Shown here piece after piece: positions 52,900-60,746 of a stretch of DNA of 64,000 nucleotides; the stretch's first letter is position 1; every line of letters starts with the position of its first letter. Position numbers and translations under genes: made by a program. This DNA comes from JBBRVW01 sp038246545. GTDB lineage: Bacteria; Actinomycetota; Actinomycetes; JACCUZ01. The stretch is taken from positions 1-64,000 of the forward strand of contig JBBRVW010000005.1 in NCBI GenBank assembly GCA_038246545.1, written 5' to 3'. Below the pieces are notes generated by a model. That model saw only the letters and a list, made by a program, of their open reading frames with translations. It was not told the origin of the DNA and did not search any database.

Positions 52900-54957
52900 T
52901 CAGCGCTGGGGGCGGAAGACCACGCCGGGGGGCGGTCCGTCGAGGCGGGCGGCGACCGAGTCGGTCTCGACCGCCTCGCGCAGGACCGCAAGCGCGTCGT
53001 TCACGACCTCGACGGTGTAGTCGAGGTCGGCGTCCTCGTGCGCCCAGGTGACGAAGATCGGGCCGCCGAAGAGGATGCCGCGTCGGACGGTCTCCTGCAG
53101 GAACAGCCCGCGCAGCTGCATGTCGACCTGACCGTCGGTCTTGAAGACGAACGCGCTGCGCGGTGCATGCCCGATCAGGTCGACGTCGAGGCCGCTGCCG
53201 GCGATGGCAGCGGTGAGGCCGGCACGGAAACGCTCGCCCCGCTCCCAGATCGTCGGGCAGACGACGCCGCGCTCGATCTCGTCGAGGGTGGCCTTGGCGG
53301 CCGCGAGCGAGAGCGTCTCGCCGCCGAATGTGCCGGAGAAGAAGACCGAGCTGAAACCCTTCATCAGCTCGGCGCTCCCGGCCACGACTGCGAGCGGCAG
53401 GCCGTTGGCCATCGCCTTGCCGAGACACGCGATGTCGGGGATGACGCCGTAGTACTCCTGGGCACCGCCCGGACCCCAGCGGAAGCCGGTGACGATCTCG
53501 TCCCAGATGAAGACGGTGCCGGTCTCGGTGCACCGGCGGCGGACGTGCTCGAGGAAGCCGGGCGCGGGGTCCTCCGCGGGAAGCTCGAGGATGATCGCTG
53601 CGGGGCTGTGCGCCAGTGCCGTCTCGAACGAGTCGACGTCGTTGAAGGTGAACTTGGAGGTCAGCGACCGGACCGCCTCGGGCACCCCGGCCCGGCGCTC
53701 GGTGAGTCCGACGTACCAGTCGTGCCAGCCGTGGTAGCCACCGGCGGCGACCTCGTCGCGACCGGTGACCGCGCGGGCCAGCCGGATCGCCGCGGACGTC
53801 GCGTCGGACCCGTTCTTGGCGAACCGCACCATCTCGGCGGCCGGCACCATGTCGATGACCCGCTCGGCGACCTCGACCTCCAAGCGGTGCGGCAGCGTGA
53901 AGACCGTGCCCTCGCCGATCTGCCGGCGCACGGCGTCGACGGTGGCCGGGTGGTCGTAGCCGAGCAGGATCGGCCCGAGGGCCATCGGGTAGTCGATGTA
54001 GGCGTTGCCGTCGACGTCCCACACGTGGCAGCCGGATCCGCGCTCCAGGAACGCCGGGGTCACGCCCTTGACGAACTGATCGATGCCCTTCGACAGCGTC
54101 TGGGTTCCGCCGGGCACCAGCCGGTGCGCGCGCTCGAGCAGCTCGGCGGACCGGTCGCCGGCGGCGGTCTGGCCCCGCTTGACCTGCTCGAGGTCGGCGA
54201 GGTTGCGGCTGCGCCACAGGCCCTCGTTGCGCCCGATCGCGCCGTTGCGCTCCGCGAGCCCGGTCGCCAGGTACGCCTCGGCGTACTCCTCGATGCCGGT
54301 CGCGGGGGCCGCGCCGAGCTTGTCCACCAGCTCGCGCAGGACGTCGAGGTCCTGGGGCTCGTCGACGGTGAGCCGCACGTGCCCGAGGGAGGCGCCGCGC
54401 TCCAGCAGCCGCATCCGGGTGCCCTCGGCCTGCTTGACCCACAACGTCACGTGCTCGCGGTCGGGCGCGGAGGTGGCGTCCCGGTCCGCGGCGTCCAGGG
54501 TCGCCTTGGAGAAGACCTCGGCGTCGGCGCCCTCCGGCCACGAAGGACCCAGCGCCAGGTAGTCCAGGGCGGTGTGGGCCCGGAACACGGTGACCAGCTC
54601 GTCGATCAGGACCGGGTCGACCAGGGGGCAGTCGCCGGTCACCCGGACGACGGTGCCGGCGCCGGTGGTGGCGGCGACGAAGCGGCTCAGCACGTCGTCC
54701 GTGGACCCGCGCACGACGCGTACTCCGGCGCCGGTCGCGACCGTCTCGATCTCGTCGTCGGCGACGTCCTCGGTGGTGGCGACGACGACCTCGTCGAGGG
54801 TCGTCGCGGCCCGCAGCCGGTCCAGCAGCACGGCGAGCAGCGGGCGTCCGCCGAGGTCGGCGAGGGCCTTGCCGGGGAGCCGGGTCGATCCGAGCCGGGA
54901 CTGGACCACGGCGACGACGCGGCCGCGGTCGACGGCCTCAGGCGGAGAGCTGGGCAT
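52900..54957 (-). CDS. Cytidylyltransferase (SpsF-type) fused to class III aminotransferase
   Basis: This 685-residue fusion has an N-terminal CMP-sugar-synthetase-like domain (~10-225), opening VVAVVQSRLGSTRLPGKAL and with VRVTGDCPLVDP. After a linker comes a class III, glutamate-1-semialdehyde-aminomutase-like domain (~260-670). This has GTQTLSKG, RFAKNGSDATSAA, IWDEIVTGFRWGPGG and PLP Lys514 in CLGKAMANG. The ATG lies inside the upstream methyltransferase gene (20-base overlap). The first domain probably makes the CMP-sugar. The aminotransferase may install or remove an amino group on the same sugar or a precursor. Confidence 0.87.
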   Translation of the reverse strand: MPSSPPEAVDRGRVVAVVQSRLGSTRLPGKALADLGGRPLLAVLLDRLRAATTLDEVVVATTEDVADDEIETVATGAGVRVVRGSTDDVLSRFVAATTGAGTVVRVTGDCPLVDPVLIDELVTVFRAHTALDYLALGPSWPEGADAEVFSKATLDAADRDATSAPDREHVTLWVKQAEGTRMRLLERGASLGHVRLTVDEPQDLDVLRELVDKLGAAPATGIEEYAEAYLATGLAERNGAIGRNEGLWRSRNLADLEQVKRGQTAAGDRSAELLERAHRLVPGGTQTLSKGIDQFVKGVTPAFLERGSGCHVWDVDGNAYIDYPMALGPILLGYDHPATVDAVRRQIGEGTVFTLPHRLEVEVAERVIDMVPAAEMVRFAKNGSDATSAAIRLARAVTGRDEVAAGGYHGWHDWYVGLTERRAGVPEAVRSLTSKFTFNDVDSFETALAHSPAAIILELPAEDPAPGFLEHVRRRCTETGTVFIWDEIVTGFRWGPGGAQEYYGVIPDIACLGKAMANGLPLAVVAGSAELMKGFSSVFFSGTFGGETLSLAAAKATLDEIERGVVCPTIWERGERFRAGLTAAIAGSGLDVDLIGHAPRSAFVFKTDGQVDMQLRGLFLQETVRRGILFGGPIFVTWAHEDADLDYTVEVVNDALAVLREAVETDSVAARLDGPPPGVVFRPQR

Positions 54958-55858
54958 GAACGATCGCCTCTCGTCCCAGGCCGCGGGCGGCCAGGTACTC
55001 GTGCAGCGGCCGGCGTTCGCCGGCCAGCTCGAGCCGGTGCTCGAGCAGCATCCGCTGCAGGTGGATGGACGTCCCGACGGCCTCGTCACCGATGTAGTCC
55101 TGACCCATCAGCAGGAACCACTCGACGGGAAACGTGGTGTCCCGCTCGACCGGCCGCAGGCCGCACTGGGCGACCAGGGACTCCAGGCCGTCGAACGTGA
55201 AGTAGTTGATGTGGAACGGCGGGGCCACCCACCACTGCGGCTTGTCGAGCACGGTGTGGGCCGTCCGCTGCAACAGGTTGTACTCGTTGGGCACCTGCAG
55301 GGTGAGGACGCCGCGCGGGGCAAGCAGGCGGGACGCCCAGGTGACGAAGTCACGCGGGTCGGGAAGGTGCTCCAGCAGGAGCCTCGCGTGCACCACGTCG
55401 AAGCTCGCGGCCGGCAGGTCGACGTCCTGGAACAGCGCCTCGTGGACGTCGAGGCCTTTGGCGTGCGCGTGCTTGGCGGCGGTCGGCGAGGGTTCGATGC
55501 CGAGGACGTCGAAGCCGCGGTCGCGGGCGTCCTCCAGCAGCAGGCCGCCGGAGCAGCCGACGTCGAGCACCTTTCCGCCGCCGTGGGCGCCGAGCCGGAG
55601 CCACGCGTCCAGCTTGTCGGTGTGCTCGAGGCGCCAGTAGTCCTTCTCGCGCTCGTCCTTCTCCAGCCAGCCGGGGTACTCCTCGTAGTACTCGACGCTG
55701 GCGTAGAGGGCGGTGAGCTCGTCGTCGGTCGGGATCGGGTCCAGGTGGACGAAGCCGCAGTCCTGGCAGTCCAGGACGTCCCACCGCTCTCCTGAGGAGA
55801 GCACCGGGCCGAGGTGAGGGCGGGCGCCGGTAGGCCCGCCGGCGACGGTGCCGGTCAC
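54938..55858 (-). CDS. Class I SAM-dependent methyltransferase
   Basis: This 306-residue enzyme opens with a degenerate zinc-ribbon-like part (CQDCGFVHLDP; only one Cys pair is seen) and a helical segment. The SAM-binding domain follows (VLDVGCSGGLLLEDA, ARLLLEHLPDPRDF). It resembles the Methyltransf_23 proteins of sugar-nucleotide and glycan loci. GTG 55858 overlaps the epimerase stop (GTGA). Its target (a sugar O- or N-methylation) is unknown. Confidence 0.82.
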   Translation of the reverse strand: MTGTVAGGPTGARPHLGPVLSSGERWDVLDCQDCGFVHLDPIPTDDELTALYASVEYYEEYPGWLEKDEREKDYWRLEHTDKLDAWLRLGAHGGGKVLDVGCSGGLLLEDARDRGFDVLGIEPSPTAAKHAHAKGLDVHEALFQDVDLPAASFDVVHARLLLEHLPDPRDFVTWASRLLAPRGVLTLQVPNEYNLLQRTAHTVLDKPQWWVAPPFHINYFTFDGLESLVAQCGLRPVERDTTFPVEWFLLMGQDYIGDEAVGTSIHLQRMLLEHRLELAGERRPLHEYLAARGLGREAIVHAQLSA

Positions 55859-56853
55859 CTGCGGCTCCCCTCGGTGGCCCCCACGGGAACGACCGCACCG
55901 ACGGTGTCGACGTCGCGGGCCCGGTGCCACTCGACCTGGGCCGCGACACCGTCGCGCAGCGAGGTGGTCGGTGCCCAGCCGAGCAGCATCCGGGCGGTCG
56001 TGGTGTCGGCGCCGGTGCGCCGGACGTCTCCGGCCTGGTCGCCGGTGCGCGCCAGGTCGATGGACCCGCCGGCCAGCTCCTCGACCAGGTCGATGAGGTG
56101 CGCCATGGTCACGCTCGACCCGCCCGCGACGTTGACGACCGTTCCCGGCGTGCACTCGGCGGTCGCTGCCGCGACGTTGGCTGCCACGACGTCGCCGACG
56201 TAGGTGAAGTCGCGCTGCTGGCCGCCGTCCCCGTTGAGCGTGAACCGGGCGCCGCTCAACGCCGCCTCGACCAGCCGGTGCGTCGCCATGTCTGGACGCT
56301 GCCGGGGGCCGTAGACCGTGAAGTAGCGCAGCGCCACCGTGGACAGTCCGGAGCTGGCGGCGTAGAGGCCCACCAGGTGCTCGGCGGCCAGCTTGGTCAC
56401 GCCGTAGGGACTGACCGGCTGTGGCAGCGAGCGCTCGGTCGACGGGTAGTCGGTGTTGTCGCCGTAGACCGAGGAGCTCGAGGAGTAGACGACCCGGCCC
56501 ACGTGCTGCCGCACCGCGGCCTCCAGCAACCTCTGGGTCGCCTGCACGTTGTCGACCAGGTAGGCGTCGAACCCGTTTGCCCAGCTGGCGCGGACACCGG
56601 GCTGGCCGGCCAGGTGGAACACCGCGTCGGCGCCCTCGAACAACGCGTCGAGCTCGGCCTCGACCAGGTCGGCCTCGTGGAAGGCGACCTTCGGGTGGTC
56701 GCGGTACGCCGCGATGTTCGCCAGCTTGGTCGCGCGCGGGTAGTAGTCGGATAGCCGGTCGATCGCCAGGACGTCCCAGCCGTCGGCCAGCAACCGCTCC
56801 GTCAGGTGGCTGCCGATGAAACCGGCGGCCCCGGTGACGACCGCCCTGGTCAT
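55855..56853 (-). CDS. NAD-dependent epimerase/dehydratase (GalE/WbpP-like extended SDR)
   Basis: This 332-residue SDR has TGAAGFIGSH for NAD, HLAGQPGVRASW, YSSSSSVYGD and the catalytic SPYGVTK. LRYFTVYGPRQRPDMA is typical of UDP-hexuronate and UDP-hexose 4-epimerases (HLAGQPGVR recalls UDP-glucuronate 4-epimerase). ATG 56853 starts MTRAVVTGAAGFIG. It heads the minus-strand operon epimerase-methyltransferase-fusion, with pseI-like synthase last, and faces pseG across a 96-base divergent spacer. The substrate is uncertain. Confidence 0.88.
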   Translation of the reverse strand: MTRAVVTGAAGFIGSHLTERLLADGWDVLAIDRLSDYYPRATKLANIAAYRDHPKVAFHEADLVEAELDALFEGADAVFHLAGQPGVRASWANGFDAYLVDNVQATQRLLEAAVRQHVGRVVYSSSSSVYGDNTDYPSTERSLPQPVSPYGVTKLAAEHLVGLYAASSGLSTVALRYFTVYGPRQRPDMATHRLVEAALSGARFTLNGDGGQQRDFTYVGDVVAANVAAATAECTPGTVVNVAGGSSVTMAHLIDLVEELAGGSIDLARTGDQAGDVRRTGADTTTARMLLGWAPTTSLRDGVAAQVEWHRARDVDTVGAVVPVGATEGSRR

Positions 56854-56882
56854 GGGTGCTCCCTCGTGTCGACGACCCCGGG

Positions 56883-56888
56883 AGTCTA
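56883..56888 (-). promoter_or_regulatory. Probable -10 element for the epimerase operon
   Basis: The minus strand reads TAGACT, 30 bases upstream of the ATG at 56853. The same hexamer is used before rmlD and the DUF4012 gene. Confidence 0.5.
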
Positions 56889-56936
56889 GAGGAAGCGCCG
56901 CCCCGCCCGGCCCGCGGAGCGGGGCGTCAGTGGACC

Positions 56937-56942
56937 TAGGGT
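56937..56942 (+). promoter_or_regulatory. Probable -10 element for pseG; transcript may be leaderless
   Basis: TAGGGT is followed by seven bases and then GTG at 56950. That spacing would put the transcription start at or next to the start codon, a common arrangement in actinobacteria. Confidence 0.45.
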
Positions 56943-56949
56943 GGGGCCC

Positions 56950-57921
56950 GTGGGCGCCCGCGTCGAGCTCGTCGCCGACAGCGGCCCCGGGATCGGGCTG
57001 GGGCACGTCGGCCGGCTGGCCGCCCTCGGCGAGCAGCTCGTCGTCCGGGAAGCGGTGGTGACCTTCCTCGTCGACGACGAGCACGCCCGGCACTGGCTGG
57101 GCGACCGCGGCCTGCCCGCGGCGCGACCGGGCAGCGCCCCCGGTGCCTCGGGCGCCGGGGTGGTGGTCCTGGACCGGGTCACGGCCGTCGACCCCGACGA
57201 GGTGACCCGGCTGCAGGCCACCGGCGCGACCGTGGCATTGCTCGACGACCTGGGGGCCGCGCGCGGGGTGGCCGACGTCGTCATCGACCCGCCGACCTTC
57301 GCGGCCTGGCCGCCGGCCACCGGGCTCACCCTCCAGGGCTTCCCGCACACCCTGCTGCGGCGGGAGTGGGCCGCGGCGCGCGACCTCGACGGCCCGCGGG
57401 ACCAGGTGCTGCTCACCTTCGGTGGTACCGACCCCTACGGGCTGTCGGCCCCGGCCGCGGCCGCGTTGGCCGACGTCGACCCGCCTGCCGTGACCGTGGT
57501 GGGGGCTGGCAGCACAGCCGAGGTGCCCGGGCGGGTGCTGCGCGACCCGCCCGACTTCGCGCGCCAGGTGCGCCGTTCCCGGCTGGTCGTCACGGCCTTC
57601 GGCACCACCGCCCTCGAGGCGGCGTGCGTCGGCACGCCGGTGGTCACCGTCTGCACCCGCGACGACCACCTGCGCGACGCGCGCGGGCTGGAGCCGTACG
57701 GCCTGCTGCGCGTCGTCGACGCCCGCGACGGGGTGAGCGACGCGACCTGGAGGGAAGTTGTCGCCTCGGCTCTCGCGGACGACGGGTGGCAGCGCGAGGT
57801 CGCCCGCCGGGGGCCGGGGCTGGTCGACGGCCACGGGGCGGAGCGGGTCGCCGCCGCCTTGCTAGCCTCGGTCCGCCCGCCGGCCCCGGTGCGGCACGGA
57901 CGCGGGAGTGGTGACCGATGA
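56950..57921 (+). CDS. pseG: UDP-2,4-diacetamido-2,4,6-trideoxy-beta-L-altropyranose hydrolase, PseG
   Basis: This 323-residue GT-B-fold hydrolase releases UDP from the diacetamido sugar, giving the free C6 substrate of the synthase. The catalytic GxGHxxR motif is GLGHVGR (His19). LLTFGGTDPYG and VTAFGTTALEAA match the donor-binding half. The pathway's PseH acetyltransferase is not fused, as it is in some species. GTG 56950 gives a normal start; an in-frame GTG at 56941 adds three residues. The stop overlaps the next ATG (ATGA). Confidence 0.88.
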   Translation: MGARVELVADSGPGIGLGHVGRLAALGEQLVVREAVVTFLVDDEHARHWLGDRGLPAARPGSAPGASGAGVVVLDRVTAVDPDEVTRLQATGATVALLDDLGAARGVADVVIDPPTFAAWPPATGLTLQGFPHTLLRREWAAARDLDGPRDQVLLTFGGTDPYGLSAPAAAALADVDPPAVTVVGAGSTAEVPGRVLRDPPDFARQVRRSRLVVTAFGTTALEAACVGTPVVTVCTRDDHLRDARGLEPYGLLRVVDARDGVSDATWREVVASALADDGWQREVARRGPGLVDGHGAERVAAALLASVRPPAPVRHGRGSGDR

Positions 57922-58742
57922 CGTTGACGCATCAGCCGAGGAGCGAGGCGAGCGAGGGGCTGACCCTCGTGTTCGACGGCTCCAACTCGCCGCTGAACGA
58001 CCTCAGCGTGAGCCGGCTGCGTCTGGCGGAGGGTTCGGACACCTGGTCGGCGCAGACTGGTGACGCCGAGGTGGCGCTGCACGTGCTGGTCGGTCGCTGC
58101 ACGATCCGCGTCACGCCCGCTGACGGTGTCGCCGTGGAGTACACGGAGCTTGGCGAGCGCCGTGACGTGTTCTCGGGCCTGCCCACCACCGTCGTCGTCG
58201 GGCCCGGCTCGACCTACGAGGTGCTCGACGTGGTGCGCTCGGTCGACATCGCGGTCGGCAGCGCGCCCGCCGCGGCCGGCGCCTCGACCCAGCCGCTGGT
58301 GATCCGGCCGCAGGACGTCGACGTGCACGAGATCGGCGAGGGCCATTACGAGCGGTCGGTGCGCGAGGTCATCGGCGGCCCCGAGCGTGCCAGCCGGATG
58401 CGCCTGGGCGAGACGGTCAACCCGGTGGGCAAGTGGTCGAGTTGGCCGCACCACGACTTCGACGCGAACCCCGAGCTGGCGCCCAAGTTCGAGGAAGTCT
58501 TCCTCTACTTCACCAAGCCGGCCGGCGGCTGGGGTGTGCAGGTGCGACACGGCCTGTGGACCGACGGCGGCCGGGTCGACGACGTCGTCGAGGTGCACAA
58601 CGGCGACGCCGCCGTCGTGCCGCTGGGCGACCACCCGGTCGGTGCCGGCGTCACCAGCGAGCTGCTGTACGTATGGTTCTACCTCAGCCCGATCCCCAAG
58701 GTGTACGCGCGCTGGGCCGAGGACGTCGGTGGCTATGCCTGA
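57918..58742 (+). CDS. IolB/KduI-like cupin (5-deoxy-glucuronate isomerase family)
   Basis: This 274-residue bicupin-like protein resembles IolB, the isomerase of myo-inositol catabolism. The region VNPVGKWSSWPHHDFD and the following EEVFLYFTKP with a VRHGLWTDGG stretch hold the probable metal-binding His and Glu residues. No inositol catabolism genes are present, and the gene is coupled to pseG (ATGA) and to the ATP-grasp gene (8-base overlap). A keto-aldose isomerisation on a deoxy- or amino-sugar is likely by homology; the exact substrate is unknown. Confidence 0.72.
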   Translation: MTLTHQPRSEASEGLTLVFDGSNSPLNDLSVSRLRLAEGSDTWSAQTGDAEVALHVLVGRCTIRVTPADGVAVEYTELGERRDVFSGLPTTVVVGPGSTYEVLDVVRSVDIAVGSAPAAAGASTQPLVIRPQDVDVHEIGEGHYERSVREVIGGPERASRMRLGETVNPVGKWSSWPHHDFDANPELAPKFEEVFLYFTKPAGGWGVQVRHGLWTDGGRVDDVVEVHNGDAAVVPLGDHPVGAGVTSELLYVWFYLSPIPKVYARWAEDVGGYA

Positions 58743-59967
58743 CAAGCGGCCCGCCGTCCTGGTCGTGTCCGGCGGCGTCATGCAGGTGCCGGCCATCGAG
58801 GCCGCGCACGACCTCGGGCTGGCCGCGATCCTCACGGACCGCGACCCGGACGCTCCCGCCCTCGCACGGGCCGACGAGGCCCACACCGTCGACATCTTCG
58901 ACGCCGAGGGCCACGTCGCACTCGCGCGGCGGCTCCGTGACACCTGGGACCTGCGCGGCGTGTTCTGCCAGGGCGCCGACGTCGAGGTGACTGTCGCCTC
59001 GGTGGCGGAGGCGCTCGGCCTGCCGGGTATCCCGGTGGCCGCCGCGAAGCGGACGAAGAACAAGGCGCTGATGCGGGCCGCGTTCGACGAGGCCGGCGTC
59101 GTCAACCCGCGCTGGGTCGAGGTCCGCGACGAGAGCGAGGCCGGCGCCGCGCTCGAGGCCGTCGGCCTGCCCTGTTACGTCAAGGCGCTGGACAACTCGG
59201 CGTCCCGCGGCACCAGCCGGGTCGACTCCGCCGACCAGCTGCTGCCCGCCGTCCGGCACGCGATGGTCAACTCCACGACCGGCACCGCTCTGGTCGAGGA
59301 GTGCTACGTCGGACCCGAGCAGAGTGTCGAGACCATCTTCGACGCAGACGGCAAGCTGCACCGCCTCAACATCGTCGACCGGCTCTTCACCCACGAGGGA
59401 GGCTGGGCGCTGGAGCTCGGTCACGTCAACCCGACCGGGCTGCCGCAGTCCGACCAGGAGTCGCTGTACGCGCTGGCCGAGACCGCCGCCGAGGCCTGCG
59501 GCGTCGGTTTCGGGGTCTTCAAGTCCGACACCATCCTCACCGCGGACGGCCCACGGATCCTCGAGGTCGCCAGCCGGCTCTCCGGCGGCTTCGACGCGCA
59601 GGTCACGACGCCGCTCGCCACCGGCCGCAACTTCATCCGGGCCGCGATGCGGCTGGCCGTGGGGATGCCGTTCGACGAGGCCGACATCACCCCGGCCCGG
59701 GACGCCTACGCCGCCGCCTGGGCGTCGCTGCCGGCCCCCGGCCGGGTCGTCTCCATCGACAACCTCGAGGAGGTGAGGTCCCTGACCGGCGTGCACGACG
59801 TGTTCCTGCGGACCGCACCGGGCGAGGTCGTCGAGCCCTACATCGACTGCGGTGCCCGGCCCGCGTTCGTCGTCGCCGACGGCACGACCTACCACGAGGC
59901 GATCGAGCACGCCCGCGCCGGTGCCCTGGCCCTGTCCATCACGACCGTCGTCGACGACCGTGGCTGA
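58735..59967 (+). CDS. ATP-grasp domain protein (carboxylate-amine ligase type)
   Basis: This 410-residue enzyme has the ATP-grasp plan. There is an N-terminal Rossmann-like domain (VLVVSGGVMQVPAIEAAHDLGL), then the nucleotide domain with LPCYVKALDNSASRG, VEECYVGPEQSVETI and LEVASRLSGGFD. It should join a carboxylate to an amine or similar nucleophile with ATP. In this locus it might attach an acyl or amino-acid group to an amino sugar. The ATG at 58735 overlaps the IolB-like stop. Confidence 0.78.
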   Translation: MPDKRPAVLVVSGGVMQVPAIEAAHDLGLAAILTDRDPDAPALARADEAHTVDIFDAEGHVALARRLRDTWDLRGVFCQGADVEVTVASVAEALGLPGIPVAAAKRTKNKALMRAAFDEAGVVNPRWVEVRDESEAGAALEAVGLPCYVKALDNSASRGTSRVDSADQLLPAVRHAMVNSTTGTALVEECYVGPEQSVETIFDADGKLHRLNIVDRLFTHEGGWALELGHVNPTGLPQSDQESLYALAETAAEACGVGFGVFKSDTILTADGPRILEVASRLSGGFDAQVTTPLATGRNFIRAAMRLAVGMPFDEADITPARDAYAAAWASLPAPGRVVSIDNLEEVRSLTGVHDVFLRTAPGEVVEPYIDCGARPAFVVADGTTYHEAIEHARAGALALSITTVVDDRG

Positions 59968-60736
59968 CCCGGGCCGCGGGCCGGTCGTCGTCACCGGTGC
60001 GGGCAGTGGCATCGGGCGGGCGGTCGCCGAGGCGTTTGCCCGGCAGGGAGCCACAGTGGTCGCGCTGGCGCGGTCCACCGATGCGACCGGCGAGCTGGCC
60101 GCCCAGCACGACTCCGTCGTCTCGCTGTCGATGGACGTCACCGTCGAGGACTCCGTCGTCGACGTCGCCGCTCAGGTCACCCGTGACCACGGCGCGCCGA
60201 GTGCCCTCGTGACCTGCGCCGCAGCCGGAGCAGCTGCCGGGCCGACCGAGTCGCTGTCGCTGTCCGCCTGGCGTGACGCCCTGGAGTGCGACCTCACCGG
60301 CACGTTCCTCTCGAACCGTGAGTTCGGCCGGCCGATGCTCAAGGCCGGGTACGGCCGGATCGTCAACATGACGAGCTTCCACACCGTCGCGACCTACCCG
60401 CAGCGGGCTGCGTACGTCGCGGCGAAGAGCGGGGTCGAGGGCCTGGTCAAGGGGCTCGCGGTGGAGTGGGGTGGCCGCGGGGTGACCGTGAACGCGGTCG
60501 CGCCCGGACCGATCCGCACGCCGCGCACGCAGTTCTTCCTCGATTCCGACCCGGCCAACGAGGCCGGCATGATCGGGCGCACCCCGGCGGGCCGGATTGG
60601 CGAGCTGCCCGACGTCGTCGCCGCCGTGTCGTTCCTCGCCGGCCCGGACGCGGCCTGGATCTCCGGCCAGGTGCTCGTGGTCGACGGCGGCTGGACGAGC
60701 AACGCGTGGTGGGGCCAGCACCCCTTCCGCCCGTGA
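59960..60736 (+). CDS. Short-chain dehydrogenase/reductase
   Basis: This 258-residue classical SDR has TGAGSGIGRAV for NAD(P), the catalytic Ser in NMTSFHT and the YVAAK motif (Tyr, Lys). It ends VLVVDGGWTSNAWW, the usual SDR C-terminal pattern. Start GTG 59960 overlaps the ATP-grasp stop. It acts on a keto or hydroxy group of a sugar intermediate by context. The coupled order pseG-cupin-ATP-grasp-SDR-SDR suggests a shared pathway. Confidence 0.85.
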   Translation: MADPGRGPVVVTGAGSGIGRAVAEAFARQGATVVALARSTDATGELAAQHDSVVSLSMDVTVEDSVVDVAAQVTRDHGAPSALVTCAAAGAAAGPTESLSLSAWRDALECDLTGTFLSNREFGRPMLKAGYGRIVNMTSFHTVATYPQRAAYVAAKSGVEGLVKGLAVEWGGRGVTVNAVAPGPIRTPRTQFFLDSDPANEAGMIGRTPAGRIGELPDVVAAVSFLAGPDAAWISGQVLVVDGGWTSNAWWGQHPFRP

Positions 60737-60746
60737 CGCGATTCCT

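Noticed and set aside
53038..55200. Plus-strand frame (720 codons) opposite the cytidylyltransferase-aminotransferase fusion
   Set aside because: Mirror composition without motifs; the minus strand has clear PLP and nucleotidyltransferase signatures.
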